Assembly: GCA_002372935.1 (NCBI GenBank)
Contig: DFJF01000008.1
Span: 71,074 to 107,603, forward strand
Length of the DNA: 36,530 nt
Reading direction: 5' to 3'
DNA from: Clostridiales bacterium UBA3678
Lineage (GTDB): Bacteria > Bacillota > Clostridia > TANB77 > CAG-508
Shown here: piece after piece, positions 15,923-25,364 of the stretch
Layout: the number at the start of each line of letters is the position of its first letter
How positions within the stretch are numbered: position 1 is the first letter of the stretch
Made by a program: the position numbers and the translations under genes
Notes under the pieces: generated by a model
Database searches by the model: none
The model's input: only the letters and a program-made list of their open reading frames with translations
What the model was told of the DNA's origin: nothing

Positions 15923-17170
15923 ATGTACAAAGAATTTGGAATAAATAACGAGTTAGAAACATTATCAAAAAAAGTAGAAGATGATTTGAAAGAACAATTT
16001 AAAGAAATAGAAAGAATATGTGAAATAAATAGCATAAAAGTATTAAAAGCATTCCAAGATTGTGGACTTTCAGAAACACATTTTAATTCATCAACAGGGT
16101 ATGGAATAGATGAACCAGGAAGAAATAAGATTGAGCAAATTTATGCAAAAGTTTTCAAAGCAGAAGATGCACTAGTTAGAGCACAATTAATTTCTGGAAC
16201 GCATGCATTGGCAATCACTTTAGGAGCATTATTAAGACCTGGAGATACAATGATTTCTATTTCAGGAGAGCCTTATGATACATTACAAACTGTAATTGGC
16301 GTTGGCAAAAATCCTGGGCCAAGTTCATTACATGCATATAATATTAAATATGAACAAATTGATTTAAAAAATAATGAATTTGACACAAAGAAAATTACAG
16401 AAAGGTTATCAAAACATGATGTTAAATTAGTAGAAATTCAAAAATCAATTGGATATTCAACAAGAAAGAGTTTAACAATTGAAAAAATTGAAAATGTAAT
16501 TAGAGAAATAAGAAAAGTAAATAATGATGTAATTATTATGGTAGATAATTGCTATGGAGAATTCGCAGAAGATAGAGAACCTATAGAAGTAGGATCAGAT
16601 ATAATAGTTGGCTCTTTGATGAAAAATTTAGGTGCAGGAATAGCAACAAGTGGAGCATATATTGTCGGAAAAAAAGATTTAGTTGAACTATGTGCTGAAA
16701 GATTGACAGCACCAGGTATTGGAAAGGAGATAGGACCTTCTTTAGGACAGAATACAAACTTTCTAAAAGGAATGTTTTTTGCACCAAGTGTTGTTGCAAG
16801 TAGTATTAAAACAGCATTATTTGCAAGTAAAATTTTAGATGAATTAGGGTATGATGTTAATCCAAAATATAATGAAAAAAGAGGAGACATTGTACAAACT
16901 ATAATTTTTAAAGATAAAGATAAATTGATAAAATTCTGCCAAGGAATCCAAATGGCTTCACCTGTTGATTCATTTGCAATTCCAGAGCCAGGAGATATGG
17001 GAGGATATGAAGATAAAGTTATTATGGCTGCTGGTACATTTACAGAAGGTTCTACAATTGAACTTAGCTGTGATGGACCAATAAGAGAACCTTTTATTGC
17101 ATATATGCAAGGAGGACTTACATATCAATATGGAAAATTGGGAGTTTTAAAGGCAGTAGGAAATATGTAA
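15923..17170 (+). CDS. PLP-dependent methionine gamma-lyase family protein (YnbB-like)
   Basis: A 415-aa fold-type-I PLP enzyme of the family once called aluminium-resistance protein (B. subtilis YnbB-like). The cofactor Lys is K234 in VGSLMKNLGAGIATSG, preceded by the Asp of IIMVDNCYGEF that contacts the pyridine nitrogen. SSTGYGIDEPGR and RAQLISGTHA are typical of this subgroup, and the C-terminal AAGTFTEGSTIELSCDGP is a hallmark. The family is thought to act on sulfur amino acids, probably as a C-S lyase, but the substrate is not well established. ATG 15923 follows GGAGGGAG. The gene stands alone between a terminator and the hairpin repeat at 17187. Confidence 0.88.
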   Translation: MYKEFGINNELETLSKKVEDDLKEQFKEIERICEINSIKVLKAFQDCGLSETHFNSSTGYGIDEPGRNKIEQIYAKVFKAEDALVRAQLISGTHALAITLGALLRPGDTMISISGEPYDTLQTVIGVGKNPGPSSLHAYNIKYEQIDLKNNEFDTKKITERLSKHDVKLVEIQKSIGYSTRKSLTIEKIENVIREIRKVNNDVIIMVDNCYGEFAEDREPIEVGSDIIVGSLMKNLGAGIATSGAYIVGKKDLVELCAERLTAPGIGKEIGPSLGQNTNFLKGMFFAPSVVASSIKTALFASKILDELGYDVNPKYNEKRGDIVQTIIFKDKDKLIKFCQGIQMASPVDSFAIPEPGDMGGYEDKVIMAAGTFTEGSTIELSCDGPIREPFIAYMQGGLTYQYGKLGVLKAVGNM

Positions 17171-17186
17171 AAAAAACGAGTTTTAA

Positions 17187-17241
17187 TTGAAGTGACCCCA
17201 AATTATTAGACAAAAAGTTTAATAATTTGGGGTCACTTCAA
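17187..17241. repeat. hairpin element, copy 2: perfect 22-bp inverted repeat
   Basis: Arms 17187-17208 and 17220-17241 are perfect complements (the left arm starts TTGAAGTGACCCC and ends ATTATTA). The 11-nt loop is GACAAAAAGTT. No T run follows on the plus strand, so it is a poor classic terminator even though it sits 17 bases after the lyase stop. It shares loop, inner stem and outer TGA..CC/GG..TCA stem pattern with the inverted copy at 572-622. TGACCCC plus TTAGAC also resembles ends of some IS elements, but no transposase is present. Confidence 0.9.
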
Positions 17242-17306
17242 CTAAGACTAGTTCAAAAATGAAGAATTTGTCGAATAACTGGGTTGCAGTCGAATTGCAT
17301 TCAAAA

Positions 17307-17352
17307 GCAAAAAATAATCTGTAAAATATTGATTTTTCAACACTTTACAGAT
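17307..17352 (-). terminator. terminator of the tRNA operon
   Basis: On the minus strand ATCTGTAAA (17344-17352) pairs with TTTACAGAT (17317-17325) and is followed by TATTTTTT. It lies about 10 bases past the CCA end of tRNA-Phe. Confidence 0.75.
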
Positions 17353-17361
17353 TTACATATT

Positions 17362-17437
<76 letters not shown>

Positions 17438-17451
17438 AAATATAAAAAAAA

Positions 17452-17528
17452 TGGCGACCTGGAACGGGCTCGAACCGTCGACCTCCGCCGTGACAGGGCG
17501 GCATTCTAACCAACTGAACTACCAGGCC
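17452..17528 (-). tRNA. tRNA-Asp (GTC)
   Basis: 77 nt with encoded CCA. Acceptor GGCCTGG pairs with CCAGGTC (one G-T); anticodon loop CTGTCAC gives GTC; T-arm GGTTCGAGCCC. It lies 14 bases after tRNA-Phe on the plus strand map, so it is the middle gene of the operon. Confidence 0.96.
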
Positions 17529-17547
17529 GTATTGTAATTAAAATAAA

Positions 17548-17623
17548 TGGTGGTCGCTATAGGGCTCGAACCTATGACCCCCTGCTTGTAAGGCAGATGC
17601 TCTCCCAGCTGAGCTAAGCGACC
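17548..17623 (-). tRNA. tRNA-Val (TAC)
   Basis: 76 nt with encoded CCA. Acceptor GGTCGCT pairs with AGCGACC; the D-arm has AGCTCAGCTGGGAGAGC; anticodon loop CTTACAA gives TAC; T-arm GGTTCGAGCCC. First gene of the operon, directly behind a strong promoter. Confidence 0.96.
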
Positions 17624-17642
17624 ATTTCATTTGACAATACCT

Positions 17643-17671
17643 AGTATACTATCTTTTTTTTTAATTGTCAA
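17643..17671 (-). promoter_or_regulatory. strong promoter of the tRNA-Val-Asp-Phe operon
   Basis: On the minus strand: TTGACA (17666-17671), a 17-bp A-rich spacer, TATACT (17643-17648). Near-perfect consensus, as expected for stable RNA. The rest of the gap to dgt (17672-17800) is AT-rich with nothing else recognised. Confidence 0.85.
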
Positions 17672-17805
17672 GCATTTTTTTGCAGATTTTTCTTTTTTTT
17701 ATGAATAAGTAAAATTTTTTATTAAAAAGTAGCTATAATTTTATAATTTTTTCTTAATTATAAGTAAAAATTAATTGTAAAAGTAAATTATATATTTAAT
17801 TTTGC

Positions 17806-17834
17806 TTGAAATAATATTTAAATTATAGTAATAT
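17806..17834 (+). promoter_or_regulatory. probable promoter of dgt
   Basis: TTGAAA (17806-17811), a 17-bp spacer and TAATAT (17829-17834), about 95 bases before the proposed dgt start. AT-richness makes chance matches likely. Confidence 0.5.
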
Positions 17835-17928
17835 ATAAATTAAAGGAATAATATATTGAAAATATAAAAGGTAAAAGTATACCAATATGAGTATAGAAGT
17901 ATTTTAAAAAAATAAAAGATTAGAAAGA

Positions 17929-19164
17929 TTGGACACGGAAAATAGAGCTGAAAGGAAAGAAAAAGTGAGAAATTTATTAAAAGAAGTTTCAATGAATGAA
18001 ACAAATGTAAAATGGGAGAATTCTATAAAAAGAAAATATGATTTGTATTCTAGAAATAATGATATAAGATCTGAATTTGAAAGAGATTACACTAGAGTTT
18101 TATACAGTAAAGCTTATAAAAGATTGAAACACAAAACACAAGTGTTTTATTCGCCAGAAAATGACCATATATGTACTAGAATAGAACATATATCACATGT
18201 AGAGTCAATAAGCTATACAATTGCAAATTATTTAGGATTAAATGTTGAACTTACAAAAGCAATTGCAACAGCACATGACATAGGTCATAGTCCATTTGGG
18301 CATAAAGGAGAAAGTATATTGTCGGAAATTTCTAAAAGAGATATTGGAGAAAGTTTTTGGCATGAAAAAAATGGATTAGATTTTGTCGATAAAATAGAAT
18401 TACTAGAAGATAATGAAGGAAATTTAAAAAATTTAAATCTAACTTATGCTGTAAGAGATGGAATAATTTCTCATTGTGGTGAAATTGATGAAAATAATTT
18501 AAAACCAAGAGAAGATTATATAGATTTAAATGAATATAAAACTTCAAATCAATATGCTCCATATACATGGGAAGGTTGTGTGGTAAAAATTGCAGATAAG
18601 ATTTCTTATTTAGGAAGAGATATGGAAGATGCTATAACTTTGGGCATTTTGGATGAGCATTTAGACGAGCTATATATGATGCTGAATTACACTAAAGATA
18701 AGGTAATAAATAATACAATTTTAATTAATGAATTTATATATGACTTATGTCAAAACTCTTCTATAGAAAATGGATTGTGTTTTTCTAGTGATATGTTTAA
18801 TCTAATAAATAAAATTAAAAAATTTAATTATGAAAATATTTATTTATCTAAAAGAATGGCACCTTCTATTGAATATTTTAATATAGTAATTAATCAAATA
18901 TATAATTTATTAAAATCTACATATTGCGGAGAAAATACATTAAAAGAGATAAATTTTTTAGAAAAAACATATCCAAAAACAATAAACAATTTTAAAAAAT
19001 GGATACAAAATTATTGGAACTTAGAAAGGAATGAAAGGTGCAAAAATAGTATAATAGTAAATATGAATGATGAAAAGAGCTATTATAAAGCAATAATTTA
19101 CTATATTTCTGGAATGACTGATAATTTTGCAATTGAAACATATAATGAAATTATAAAATTCTAG
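17929..19164 (+). CDS. dgt: dGTP triphosphohydrolase-like HD protein
   Basis: An HD-domain enzyme of 411 aa expected to cleave dNTPs (classically dGTP) to nucleoside and triphosphate. Conserved items: SKAYKRLKHKTQVF near residue 60, the metal site RIEHISH (H87/H90) with AHDIGHSPFGHKGE (H116, D117), and the late Asp of KIADKISYLGRD. The TTG at 17929 has AGAAAG just upstream and gives a full N-terminus; ATG 17992 is the alternative and would remove 21 residues. It has its own probable promoter and is convergent with yraN. Confidence 0.88.
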   Translation: MDTENRAERKEKVRNLLKEVSMNETNVKWENSIKRKYDLYSRNNDIRSEFERDYTRVLYSKAYKRLKHKTQVFYSPENDHICTRIEHISHVESISYTIANYLGLNVELTKAIATAHDIGHSPFGHKGESILSEISKRDIGESFWHEKNGLDFVDKIELLEDNEGNLKNLNLTYAVRDGIISHCGEIDENNLKPREDYIDLNEYKTSNQYAPYTWEGCVVKIADKISYLGRDMEDAITLGILDEHLDELYMMLNYTKDKVINNTILINEFIYDLCQNSSIENGLCFSSDMFNLINKIKKFNYENIYLSKRMAPSIEYFNIVINQIYNLLKSTYCGENTLKEINFLEKTYPKTINNFKKWIQNYWNLERNERCKNSIIVNMNDEKSYYKAIIYYISGMTDNFAIETYNEIIKF

Positions 19165-19229
19165 TAATATTAATTCTATAGATATACACTAATTTAATGT
19201 TATATATACTAATTTTATATTTAATATAA

Positions 19230-19592
19230 TTACATAAATTGTTTTATATGATTAATTTTAAATGAAGAATCTTTTATAAAAATTTCTATTATATCAAATC
19301 TAATATAAGGAGATGAATTATTAAAATTTTTATAAATATAATATTTTGCAGTTTCTAATATGTGTTCTTGCTTTATTTTTGTAACTGAATCAGAAGGTCT
19401 GCCATAATGAAAGTTAGATCTCGTTTTTACTTCAAAAAAAACGAGTTCTTTCTTTTTTTTATCAAAAGCTATAATATCTATTTCACCTTGCTTAGATCTA
19501 AAATTTCTGCTTTTTATTATATAGTCATTTTTTTTTAGATATTTACATGCCAAATCTTCACCTAATGTACCAATTTTTTTATTTAAATACAT
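19230..19592 (-). CDS. yraN: YraN / UPF0102 nuclease-fold protein
   Basis: A 120-aa small PD-(D/E)xK-fold protein of the YraN family. It shows GEDLACKYL, RNFRSKQGEIDII with the Asp of the fold, and FFEVKTRS, which supplies the E-x-K. The biochemical role in cells is unresolved; a link to DNA handling is assumed from fold and context. It overlaps the end of dprA by 10 bases, and dprA-yraN-comM neighbourhoods are common in bacteria. ATG 19592 was chosen with AAAGGAGG upstream. Confidence 0.9.
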   Translation of the reverse strand: MYLNKKIGTLGEDLACKYLKKNDYIIKSRNFRSKQGEIDIIAFDKKKKELVFFEVKTRSNFHYGRPSDSVTKIKQEHILETAKYYIYKNFNNSSPYIRFDIIEIFIKDSSFKINHIKQFM

Positions 19593-20531
19593 ATATATCC
19601 TCCTTTAGATTTTTTTATGTAATTATTTATTTCTAATGTAAATAAAGTAGTTAAAACTTCATTAATTGGATAACTGGTTTTTAAAGATATTTCATTTGGA
19701 AAGATTATAGGATAATCTGAAATACATTGATAAATAGTCTTTTCTTGCTCTGAGATGAATTGTAAAGCAGACATTTTATTAATAGATTTCGAATTTGGAT
19801 TTTGTGAGGATTTATTAATTGATTCTAAATTTTTAAATGCATTATTCTGAATCATATTTAAATACGAGGTTTCATAACTACTTAGGTTTAGTTTTTGCAA
19901 TATATCTTCTACTGATGTAGTAAGAAAAGCACCATTTTTTATTAATTTATTTGTACCGACACCGATGAGGATTTGATATTTCGTGAGGAATGGCAAATAT
20001 GGGTTTATTTTGAGATTTAGCATATTTAGCTGTTACACTTGTACCACTTCGAAAAGCTGCTTCTACTATAAGTAATCCAGTTGATAAGCCACTTATAATT
20101 CTATTTCTGGCTAGAAAATTTGAAGACTGCTCAATTGTTTCTGGAGGATATTCACTTATTAATAATCCTCCATTTATTAATATTTTTTTTGCTAAATCAA
20201 TGTTTTCTTCTGGAAAAATATTATTAAAGCCTGAGGGTAAAACTGCTATTGTTTTTCCTTTTTTGTTATAAGCACCTATATGAGCTTGAGAGTCTATTCC
20301 TTTTGCAAGACCACTTATAATAGTTAATCCAATACAAGACAATTCTGTTGCGAATTTTTGTGCAATTTTTTTACCTTCATCACTTGCTTTTCTAGAGCCA
20401 ATAATTGCTATTGATTTATAATTTAACAAATCTGTTTTGCCGATAACATATAAGAGTTTTGGCGGATTTTTAATTGTTTTTAAAGATTCTGGATAAATAG
20501 AATCATTTATAGATATTTTTTGTATTTTCAT
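19583..20531 (-). pseudogene. dprA: DNA-processing protein DprA, split by a frameshift
   Basis: DprA loads RecA on incoming ssDNA in natural transformation. The first part (ATG 20531 to about 19965) holds most of the Rossmann-like domain: VAIIGSRKA-type IAIIGSRKASDEG, ISGLAKGIDSQAH, and SGTSVTAKYAKSQNKPIFAI. It then runs to a stop at about 19947. The rest (GTNKLIKNGAFLTTSVEDIL and a C-terminal winged-helix domain) continues in another frame to 19583. Removing one G of CGG (19962-19964) restores NPHRVGTNKLI, exactly the family pattern, for a product of about 316 aa. So this is an otherwise full-length gene with a single extra base: a recent mutation or a sequence error. Downstream it overlaps yraN. 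Confidence 0.85.
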
Positions 20532-20630
20532 TTATATTCACCTCTGTAATTTTTGTATTTTTTGTAATTACCTGTTGCAAGACTTGATATGCTTTAAAGA
20601 TATGAAAAGTAACTAAACAACTAGTATCAA

Positions 20631-22176
20631 TTAATTCCAATATTTTCTGTCTAAGTTTCTATATTGAATTGCTTCTGAAATATGTTGAATTTTTATTTCT
20701 TCAGAATTATCTAAATCTGCTATAGTTCGAGCAACTTTTAATATTCTAGTATATGCCCTAGCACTTAATCCTAATTTTTCAAAGGCAGATTGAAGAATAT
20801 TTTTACAATTAGAAGACAAATTACAATATTTGTCAATAAGCATAGGAGTCAGCTCAGAATTAGAATATATTCCGTAATTTTTGTAGCGCTTAATTTGTAA
20901 CTTTCTTGCATTATTTACTCTACAACGGATTTTTGATGAGGTTTCTATTTTGGTTGCACTAGAATTAAGTTTTTGATAAGTAACACCTTGGACTTCTACT
21001 TGAATATCTATTCTGTCTAAAATTGGACCACTTATTTTACTTAAATATCTTTTTATCTGTTTTTCACTACAGGTGCAATCTCTAATTTTAGAGCCATAAT
21101 ATCCACAAGGACATGGATTCATACTAGCTACTAGCATAAAGTTACATGGATATGTAATTGAGGCATTTAATCTATTTATTGTAACAAATTTTTCTTCTAA
21201 TGGACCTCTTAAAACATCGATAACTGATTTATTAAATTCTGGCAATTCATCTAAAAATAATACCCCATGGTGTGCTAAACTAATTTCTCCGTGGCTTAGG
21301 AATAAGCCCTCCACCAACAAGGGAAGAGTGGGTTATTGTGTGATGTGGACTTCTAAAAGGACGTGTTAAAATAAGAGGATTTTTTTCAGATGTTAAACCA
21401 CAAATACTATGAATTTTTGTAACTTCTAGAGATTCATCAAAACTAATATCTGGTAAAATACTAGGTAAGCGTTTTGCTAGCATTGTTTTTCCAGAACCTG
21501 GACTACCAATGAGTAAACAATTATGCCCACCTGCAGCAGCCACTTCTAGAGCTCGTTTTGCACTTTCTTGACCTTTAACTTCACAAAAATCAAAATTATA
21601 GTGTGAAGAGAATTGTATATTAGTATTTGAAGAATCTATTTTTTCAATTATAAAATTTCCATTAAAAAATTCTATGATTTCAAGTAAGTTACTAACTGGC
21701 AAAATGTCAATTCCACTAATAAAAGATGCTTCAATTGCATTAGATTTTGGCAGAATTATCCTTTTTATTCCAAGTTTCTTGGCTTCTATACACATTGGTA
21801 AAACTCCATTTATTTTTTCGATGTTTCCATTTAATGAAAGTTCTCCAATTATAACTGTATTTTGTAAATAATCATCTAAATATTTATTTACTATATCTCC
21901 ATTTGCAATTAAAATTCCAACAGTAATTGGCAAATCAAACATAGAGCCCTCTTTTTTTATATTTGCAGGCGAAAGATTTACTACGATTTTTCTACTTAAA
22001 AATTCTAACCCAGAATTTTTTATTGCAGTTTTTATTCTTTCTTTTGATTCTTTTACAATTGTATCTGGTAGACCAACAATTTCAAAATTTGGCAAACCAG
22101 AAGAGATGTCCACCTGAGTAGACACTAAATATCCTTGTAAGCCTTGTAATGATATACTTTTTACGATTGATAACAT
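20631..22176 (-). pseudogene. comM: ComM / Mg-chelatase-like AAA+ ATPase, split by a frameshift
   Basis: ComM is a hexameric helicase that drives branch migration in natural transformation. The N-terminal part (ATG 22176 to about 21292) has the ChlI-type domain (GLPNFEIVGLPDTIVKESKE) and a Walker A GSPGSGKTMLAK. It ends prematurely after LVGGGLIPKPRRN. The C-terminal part continues in another frame (GEISLAHHGVLFLDELPEF with Walker B, then NPCPCGYYG) to 20631. Dropping one base at about 21291 gives IPKPGEISLAHHG, the family sequence, for about 514 aa. The 5-bp complement ACCTC upstream can pair with the GGAGGT ribosome binding site. The lesion may be real or an indel error. Confidence 0.85.
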
Positions 22177-22322
22177 TTTTTAATGACCTCCTTAAAAGAG
22201 GTGAAAAATTTAAAGATTTAAATTTAAGGATTCAAAAGTAAATTTATTATAAAGTAATTTCCAATATTTGTCAATACTTTTTCTAAAAAATACAAAAAAA
22301 TGTTCTATTTTTGAAAATTCTA

Positions 22323-22351
22323 TTGATATTTAAAATTTTATGTAGTAAAAT
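22323..22351 (+). promoter_or_regulatory. promoter of yqeY/pcrA
   Basis: TTGATA (22323-22328), a 17-bp spacer, TAAAAT (22346-22351), about 30 bases before the yqeY start. Confidence 0.65.
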
Positions 22352-22378
22352 AACAAAGAAGAAAGGAAAGTGATAAAA

Positions 22379-22816
22379 ATGCTTAAAGAAAAATTATTAG
22401 CAGATTTAAAACAATCAATGAAAGATAAAAATGTAGTAAGAAAAAATACAGTTCAAATGGTAAGAGCTGGAATATTGCAAATAGAAAAAGATACAGGAAA
22501 AGAAGTAGATGATAATAAAATAATTGAAATTATTGCAAAAGAGATGAAAACAAAAAAAGATGCAATAAAAGATTTTGAAAAAGCAGGAAGACAAGATTTA
22601 GTAGACCAAACAAATGATGAAATGAAAGTATTAGAAGAATATTTGCCAAAACAATTGTCAAAGGAAGAAATAAAGGAAATAGTTGAAAAAGTTATAAAAG
22701 ATGTTGGAGCCACATCTATTAAAGATATGGGTATTGTAATGAAAGAAGCAAAAGCCAAAATTGGAGCTGGAGCTGATGGAAGAACAATTAATGAAGTTGC
22801 AAAAGAACTATTATAA
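22379..22816 (+). CDS. yqeY: YqeY/GatB-tail domain protein
   Basis: A 145-aa protein matching the YqeY family, related to the C-terminal tRNA-binding helical region of GatB. It contains KQSMKDKNVVRKNTVQMVRA near the N-terminus, YLPKQLSKEEI in the middle, and KAKIGAGADGRTINEVAKE at the end, all hallmark segments. In stand-alone form its role is uncertain; tRNA-dependent amidation is the usual speculation. ATG 22379 has AGGAAAG at the right distance, while GTG 22370 is too close. It is followed after 16 bases by pcrA, so the two are co-transcribed. Confidence 0.93.
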   Translation: MLKEKLLADLKQSMKDKNVVRKNTVQMVRAGILQIEKDTGKEVDDNKIIEIIAKEMKTKKDAIKDFEKAGRQDLVDQTNDEMKVLEEYLPKQLSKEEIKEIVEKVIKDVGATSIKDMGIVMKEAKAKIGAGADGRTINEVAKELL

Positions 22817-22832
22817 AAAAGGGAGTAAAATA

Positions 22833-25163
22833 ATGCAAGAAATTTTAAAAGGACTAAATGATAAGCAATATGAGGCAGTAATAAATACAGAGGGACCATG
22901 TCTTGTAATTGCAGGGGCAGGAAGTGGAAAGACAAAAGTTTTAACACACAAAATAGCTTATTTAATTCAAGAAAAAAATATTGCTCCTTGGAATATTTTA
23001 GCAATTACATTTACAAATAAAGCTGCAAATGAAATGAAAGAGAGAATTGCAAATCTTGTAGGAGAACAAGCAAAAGATTTATGGATGGGAACATTCCATT
23101 CAATTTGTGTTAAGATTTTAAGAAGTCATATAGAAAAAATAGGATATGAATCATCATTTATAATATTTGACACATCAGATCAAAGAACACTTATAAAAAG
23201 ATGCATTAAAGAGTTAAATTTAGATGACAAAATGTTTACAGATAGATCTGTTCAGTCAGAAATAAGTAATGCAAAAAATGAAATGTTAGAGCCAGACCAG
23301 TATTTGGCCAGAAATAAGGGAGATTTTAGAAAAGAAAAAATTGCAGAAGTATATTCAATGTATCAAAAAAATTTAAAAGAAAATAATGCTGTAGATTTTG
23401 ATGATATAATAAATTTTACAATTAAAATTTTAAAAGAAAATCCCGAAATTGCAGACTATTATGCAAATAAATTTCAATATGTATTAGTTGATGAATATCA
23501 AGATACAAATAAGGCTCAATTTACACTTGTAAAATTATTTGCAAAAAACAATGGAAATATTACTGTTGTAGGTGACAATGATCAAGGAATTTATTCATTT
23601 AGAGGTGCAGATATTTCAAATATTTTAAATTTTGAAAAAGATTTTAAAGGTACAAAAATTATTAAACTTGAACAAAATTATAGATGTACAGGAAATATTT
23701 TAAAAATAGCGAATTCAGTTATAAAAAATAATGAAACTAAATATAACAAAAAACTTTGGACACAAAATGAAACAGGAAATTTGCCTAAAATATATTCTGC
23801 TTCAGATGAATATGATGAAGGAAGATACATAGTTGAGCAAATTGAACATTTAAGAAGACAAGAAGGGTATAACTATTCAGATTTTGCTGTTTTATACAGA
23901 ATGAATACTCAATCTAGAGCAATAGAAGATATTTTGTCAAGAGAGGGTATACCATATAAAGTAGTTGGTGGACTAAAATTCTTCGAAAGAAAAGAAATAA
24001 AAGATATTATTTCATATTTAAGATTAATCCAAAATCCTATGGATAACTTAAGTCTAACAAGAATTATTAATGAACCAAAAAGAGGAATTGGAAGGACGAG
24101 TTTAGATAAAGTACAAGATTTAGCTGTAGAAAATGAAACATCTATGTATGAAATAATTAAAAATTCAGATCAATATGGATTAAATAGAGTTTTCATGAAT
24201 TCTAGAGAATTTGTAAATGCAATAGAAGAATTGCGAAATAAAAAAGATGACATTTTAATTTCAGAATTAGTAAAATTAACATTAAAGAAAACTGGATATA
24301 CAAATGCATTAGAAGAAGAAAAAACATTAGAAGCAGAAAATAGGATTGAAAACTTAGATGAATTTTTAACAGTTGCAATGGAATTTGAGAAACAAGAAGC
24401 AGATAATTCTTTGCAAAACTTTTTAGAGGGAATGACATTGTCTTCTGATATAGACAATGTTGACGAAAGCGAGGAATCAGTTACATTAATGACATTACAT
24501 AGTGCAAAAGGTTTGGAATTTCCTGTTGTTTTTCTAGTTGGCATGGAAGAAGGAATTTTTCCAGGATATAAATCAATTGGTGAACCAACAGCACTAGAGG
24601 AAGAGAGACGTTTGTGTTATGTTGGAATAACAAGAGCAAAACGAAATTTATTTTTAACATGTAGTAAAAAACGTACAATGTTTGGATCTACAAGCTATAA
24701 CATGATTTCAAGATTTGTCAAAGAAATACCAGAAGAATTACTAGATGGGGAAGAAGAAGCATTTGGCGAAAATAAAGAAACATCAAGTAGCAGAACATTT
24801 GGTGGTTATGGAAGTAAAAATAGTTTCGGAGATAGTGGATTTTCTTGGAGTTATGGAAATAAAGCAGTTGCATCTACTATTAAAAGTTCTATAAAATCAG
24901 GAATATCAACATCAACTAGCACAGTTGCTTCATTTGGAAGAACTGCAGAAAGTTTCTTAAATGGACTTGCAAATAAGTCATCTAATAAAAAAGTTGATTT
25001 AACACAGTATGAAGCTGGAGTCAAAATATATCACAAAAAATTTGGTGAGGGAATTATTACTAAAACTGAACCTGAAGGTGATGATTTAAAAGTAGATATT
25101 GATTTTGAAAAGTATGGACATAAGAGATTAATGGCTAAATTTTCTAATTTGGAAGTTATATAA
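22833..25163 (+). CDS. pcrA: ATP-dependent DNA helicase PcrA/UvrD
   Basis: Superfamily 1A 3'-5' helicase for nucleotide-excision repair, replication restart and removal of RecA filaments. 776 aa. It has the Q motif near residue 11, Walker A AGAGSGKTKV (28-37), Ia ITFTNKAANEM, Walker B VDEYQDTNKAQF, III DNDQGIYSFRGA, IV EQNYRC, V TLHSAKGLEFPVVFLVGMEE and VI RRLCYVGITRAK. The C-terminal extension is Ser/Gly-rich and ends in a Tudor-like YHKKFGEGIITKTE segment typical of PcrA, which binds RNA polymerase. ATG 22833 follows GGGAG; upstream in-frame starts would overlap yqeY. Confidence 0.97.
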   Translation: MQEILKGLNDKQYEAVINTEGPCLVIAGAGSGKTKVLTHKIAYLIQEKNIAPWNILAITFTNKAANEMKERIANLVGEQAKDLWMGTFHSICVKILRSHIEKIGYESSFIIFDTSDQRTLIKRCIKELNLDDKMFTDRSVQSEISNAKNEMLEPDQYLARNKGDFRKEKIAEVYSMYQKNLKENNAVDFDDIINFTIKILKENPEIADYYANKFQYVLVDEYQDTNKAQFTLVKLFAKNNGNITVVGDNDQGIYSFRGADISNILNFEKDFKGTKIIKLEQNYRCTGNILKIANSVIKNNETKYNKKLWTQNETGNLPKIYSASDEYDEGRYIVEQIEHLRRQEGYNYSDFAVLYRMNTQSRAIEDILSREGIPYKVVGGLKFFERKEIKDIISYLRLIQNPMDNLSLTRIINEPKRGIGRTSLDKVQDLAVENETSMYEIIKNSDQYGLNRVFMNSREFVNAIEELRNKKDDILISELVKLTLKKTGYTNALEEEKTLEAENRIENLDEFLTVAMEFEKQEADNSLQNFLEGMTLSSDIDNVDESEESVTLMTLHSAKGLEFPVVFLVGMEEGIFPGYKSIGEPTALEEERRLCYVGITRAKRNLFLTCSKKRTMFGSTSYNMISRFVKEIPEELLDGEEEAFGENKETSSSRTFGGYGSKNSFGDSGFSWSYGNKAVASTIKSSIKSGISTSTSTVASFGRTAESFLNGLANKSSNKKVDLTQYEAGVKIYHKKFGEGIITKTEPEGDDLKVDIDFEKYGHKRLMAKFSNLEVI

Positions 25164-25166
25164 TAT

Positions 25167-25230
25167 AAAAAAGTTGCTTAAAATGAGTCTGCTGAAAAAG
25201 TAGTATTGCTTGAATTTAGCAACTTTTTTT
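25167..25230 (+). terminator. rho-independent terminator of yqeY-pcrA
   Basis: AAAAAGTTGCT (from 25168) pairs with AGCAACTTTTT (to about 25228), followed by further T bases. The loop is about 40 nt long. Confidence 0.7.
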
Positions 25231-25364
25231 GTTTGTGCTTATTATATGCTTGTTTTTATTTTGGTTTGCTTATAATTTTGTAAATAAAAATAATTTTAAT
25301 ATGTATAAAATATATAAATTTGTTAATAATAAAATTAGAAATATATGGAAAGGAAGGATGAATT

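Noticed and set aside
17187..17241. Reading the perfect inverted repeat as a plain terminator of the lyase gene
   Set aside because: No T tract follows on the plus strand, and the loop and inner stem recur at 572-622, so a repeat element is the better description.
19962..19964. Programmed ribosomal frameshift in dprA or comM
   Set aside because: No slippery heptamer with a downstream structure is present at the lesions, and these families are not known to need frameshifting; a one-base change explains them better.
22453..23004. 183-codon minus-strand ORF over yqeY and pcrA
   Set aside because: It lies entirely opposite two well-recognised genes and gives a Phe/Ser/Ile-rich shadow product.
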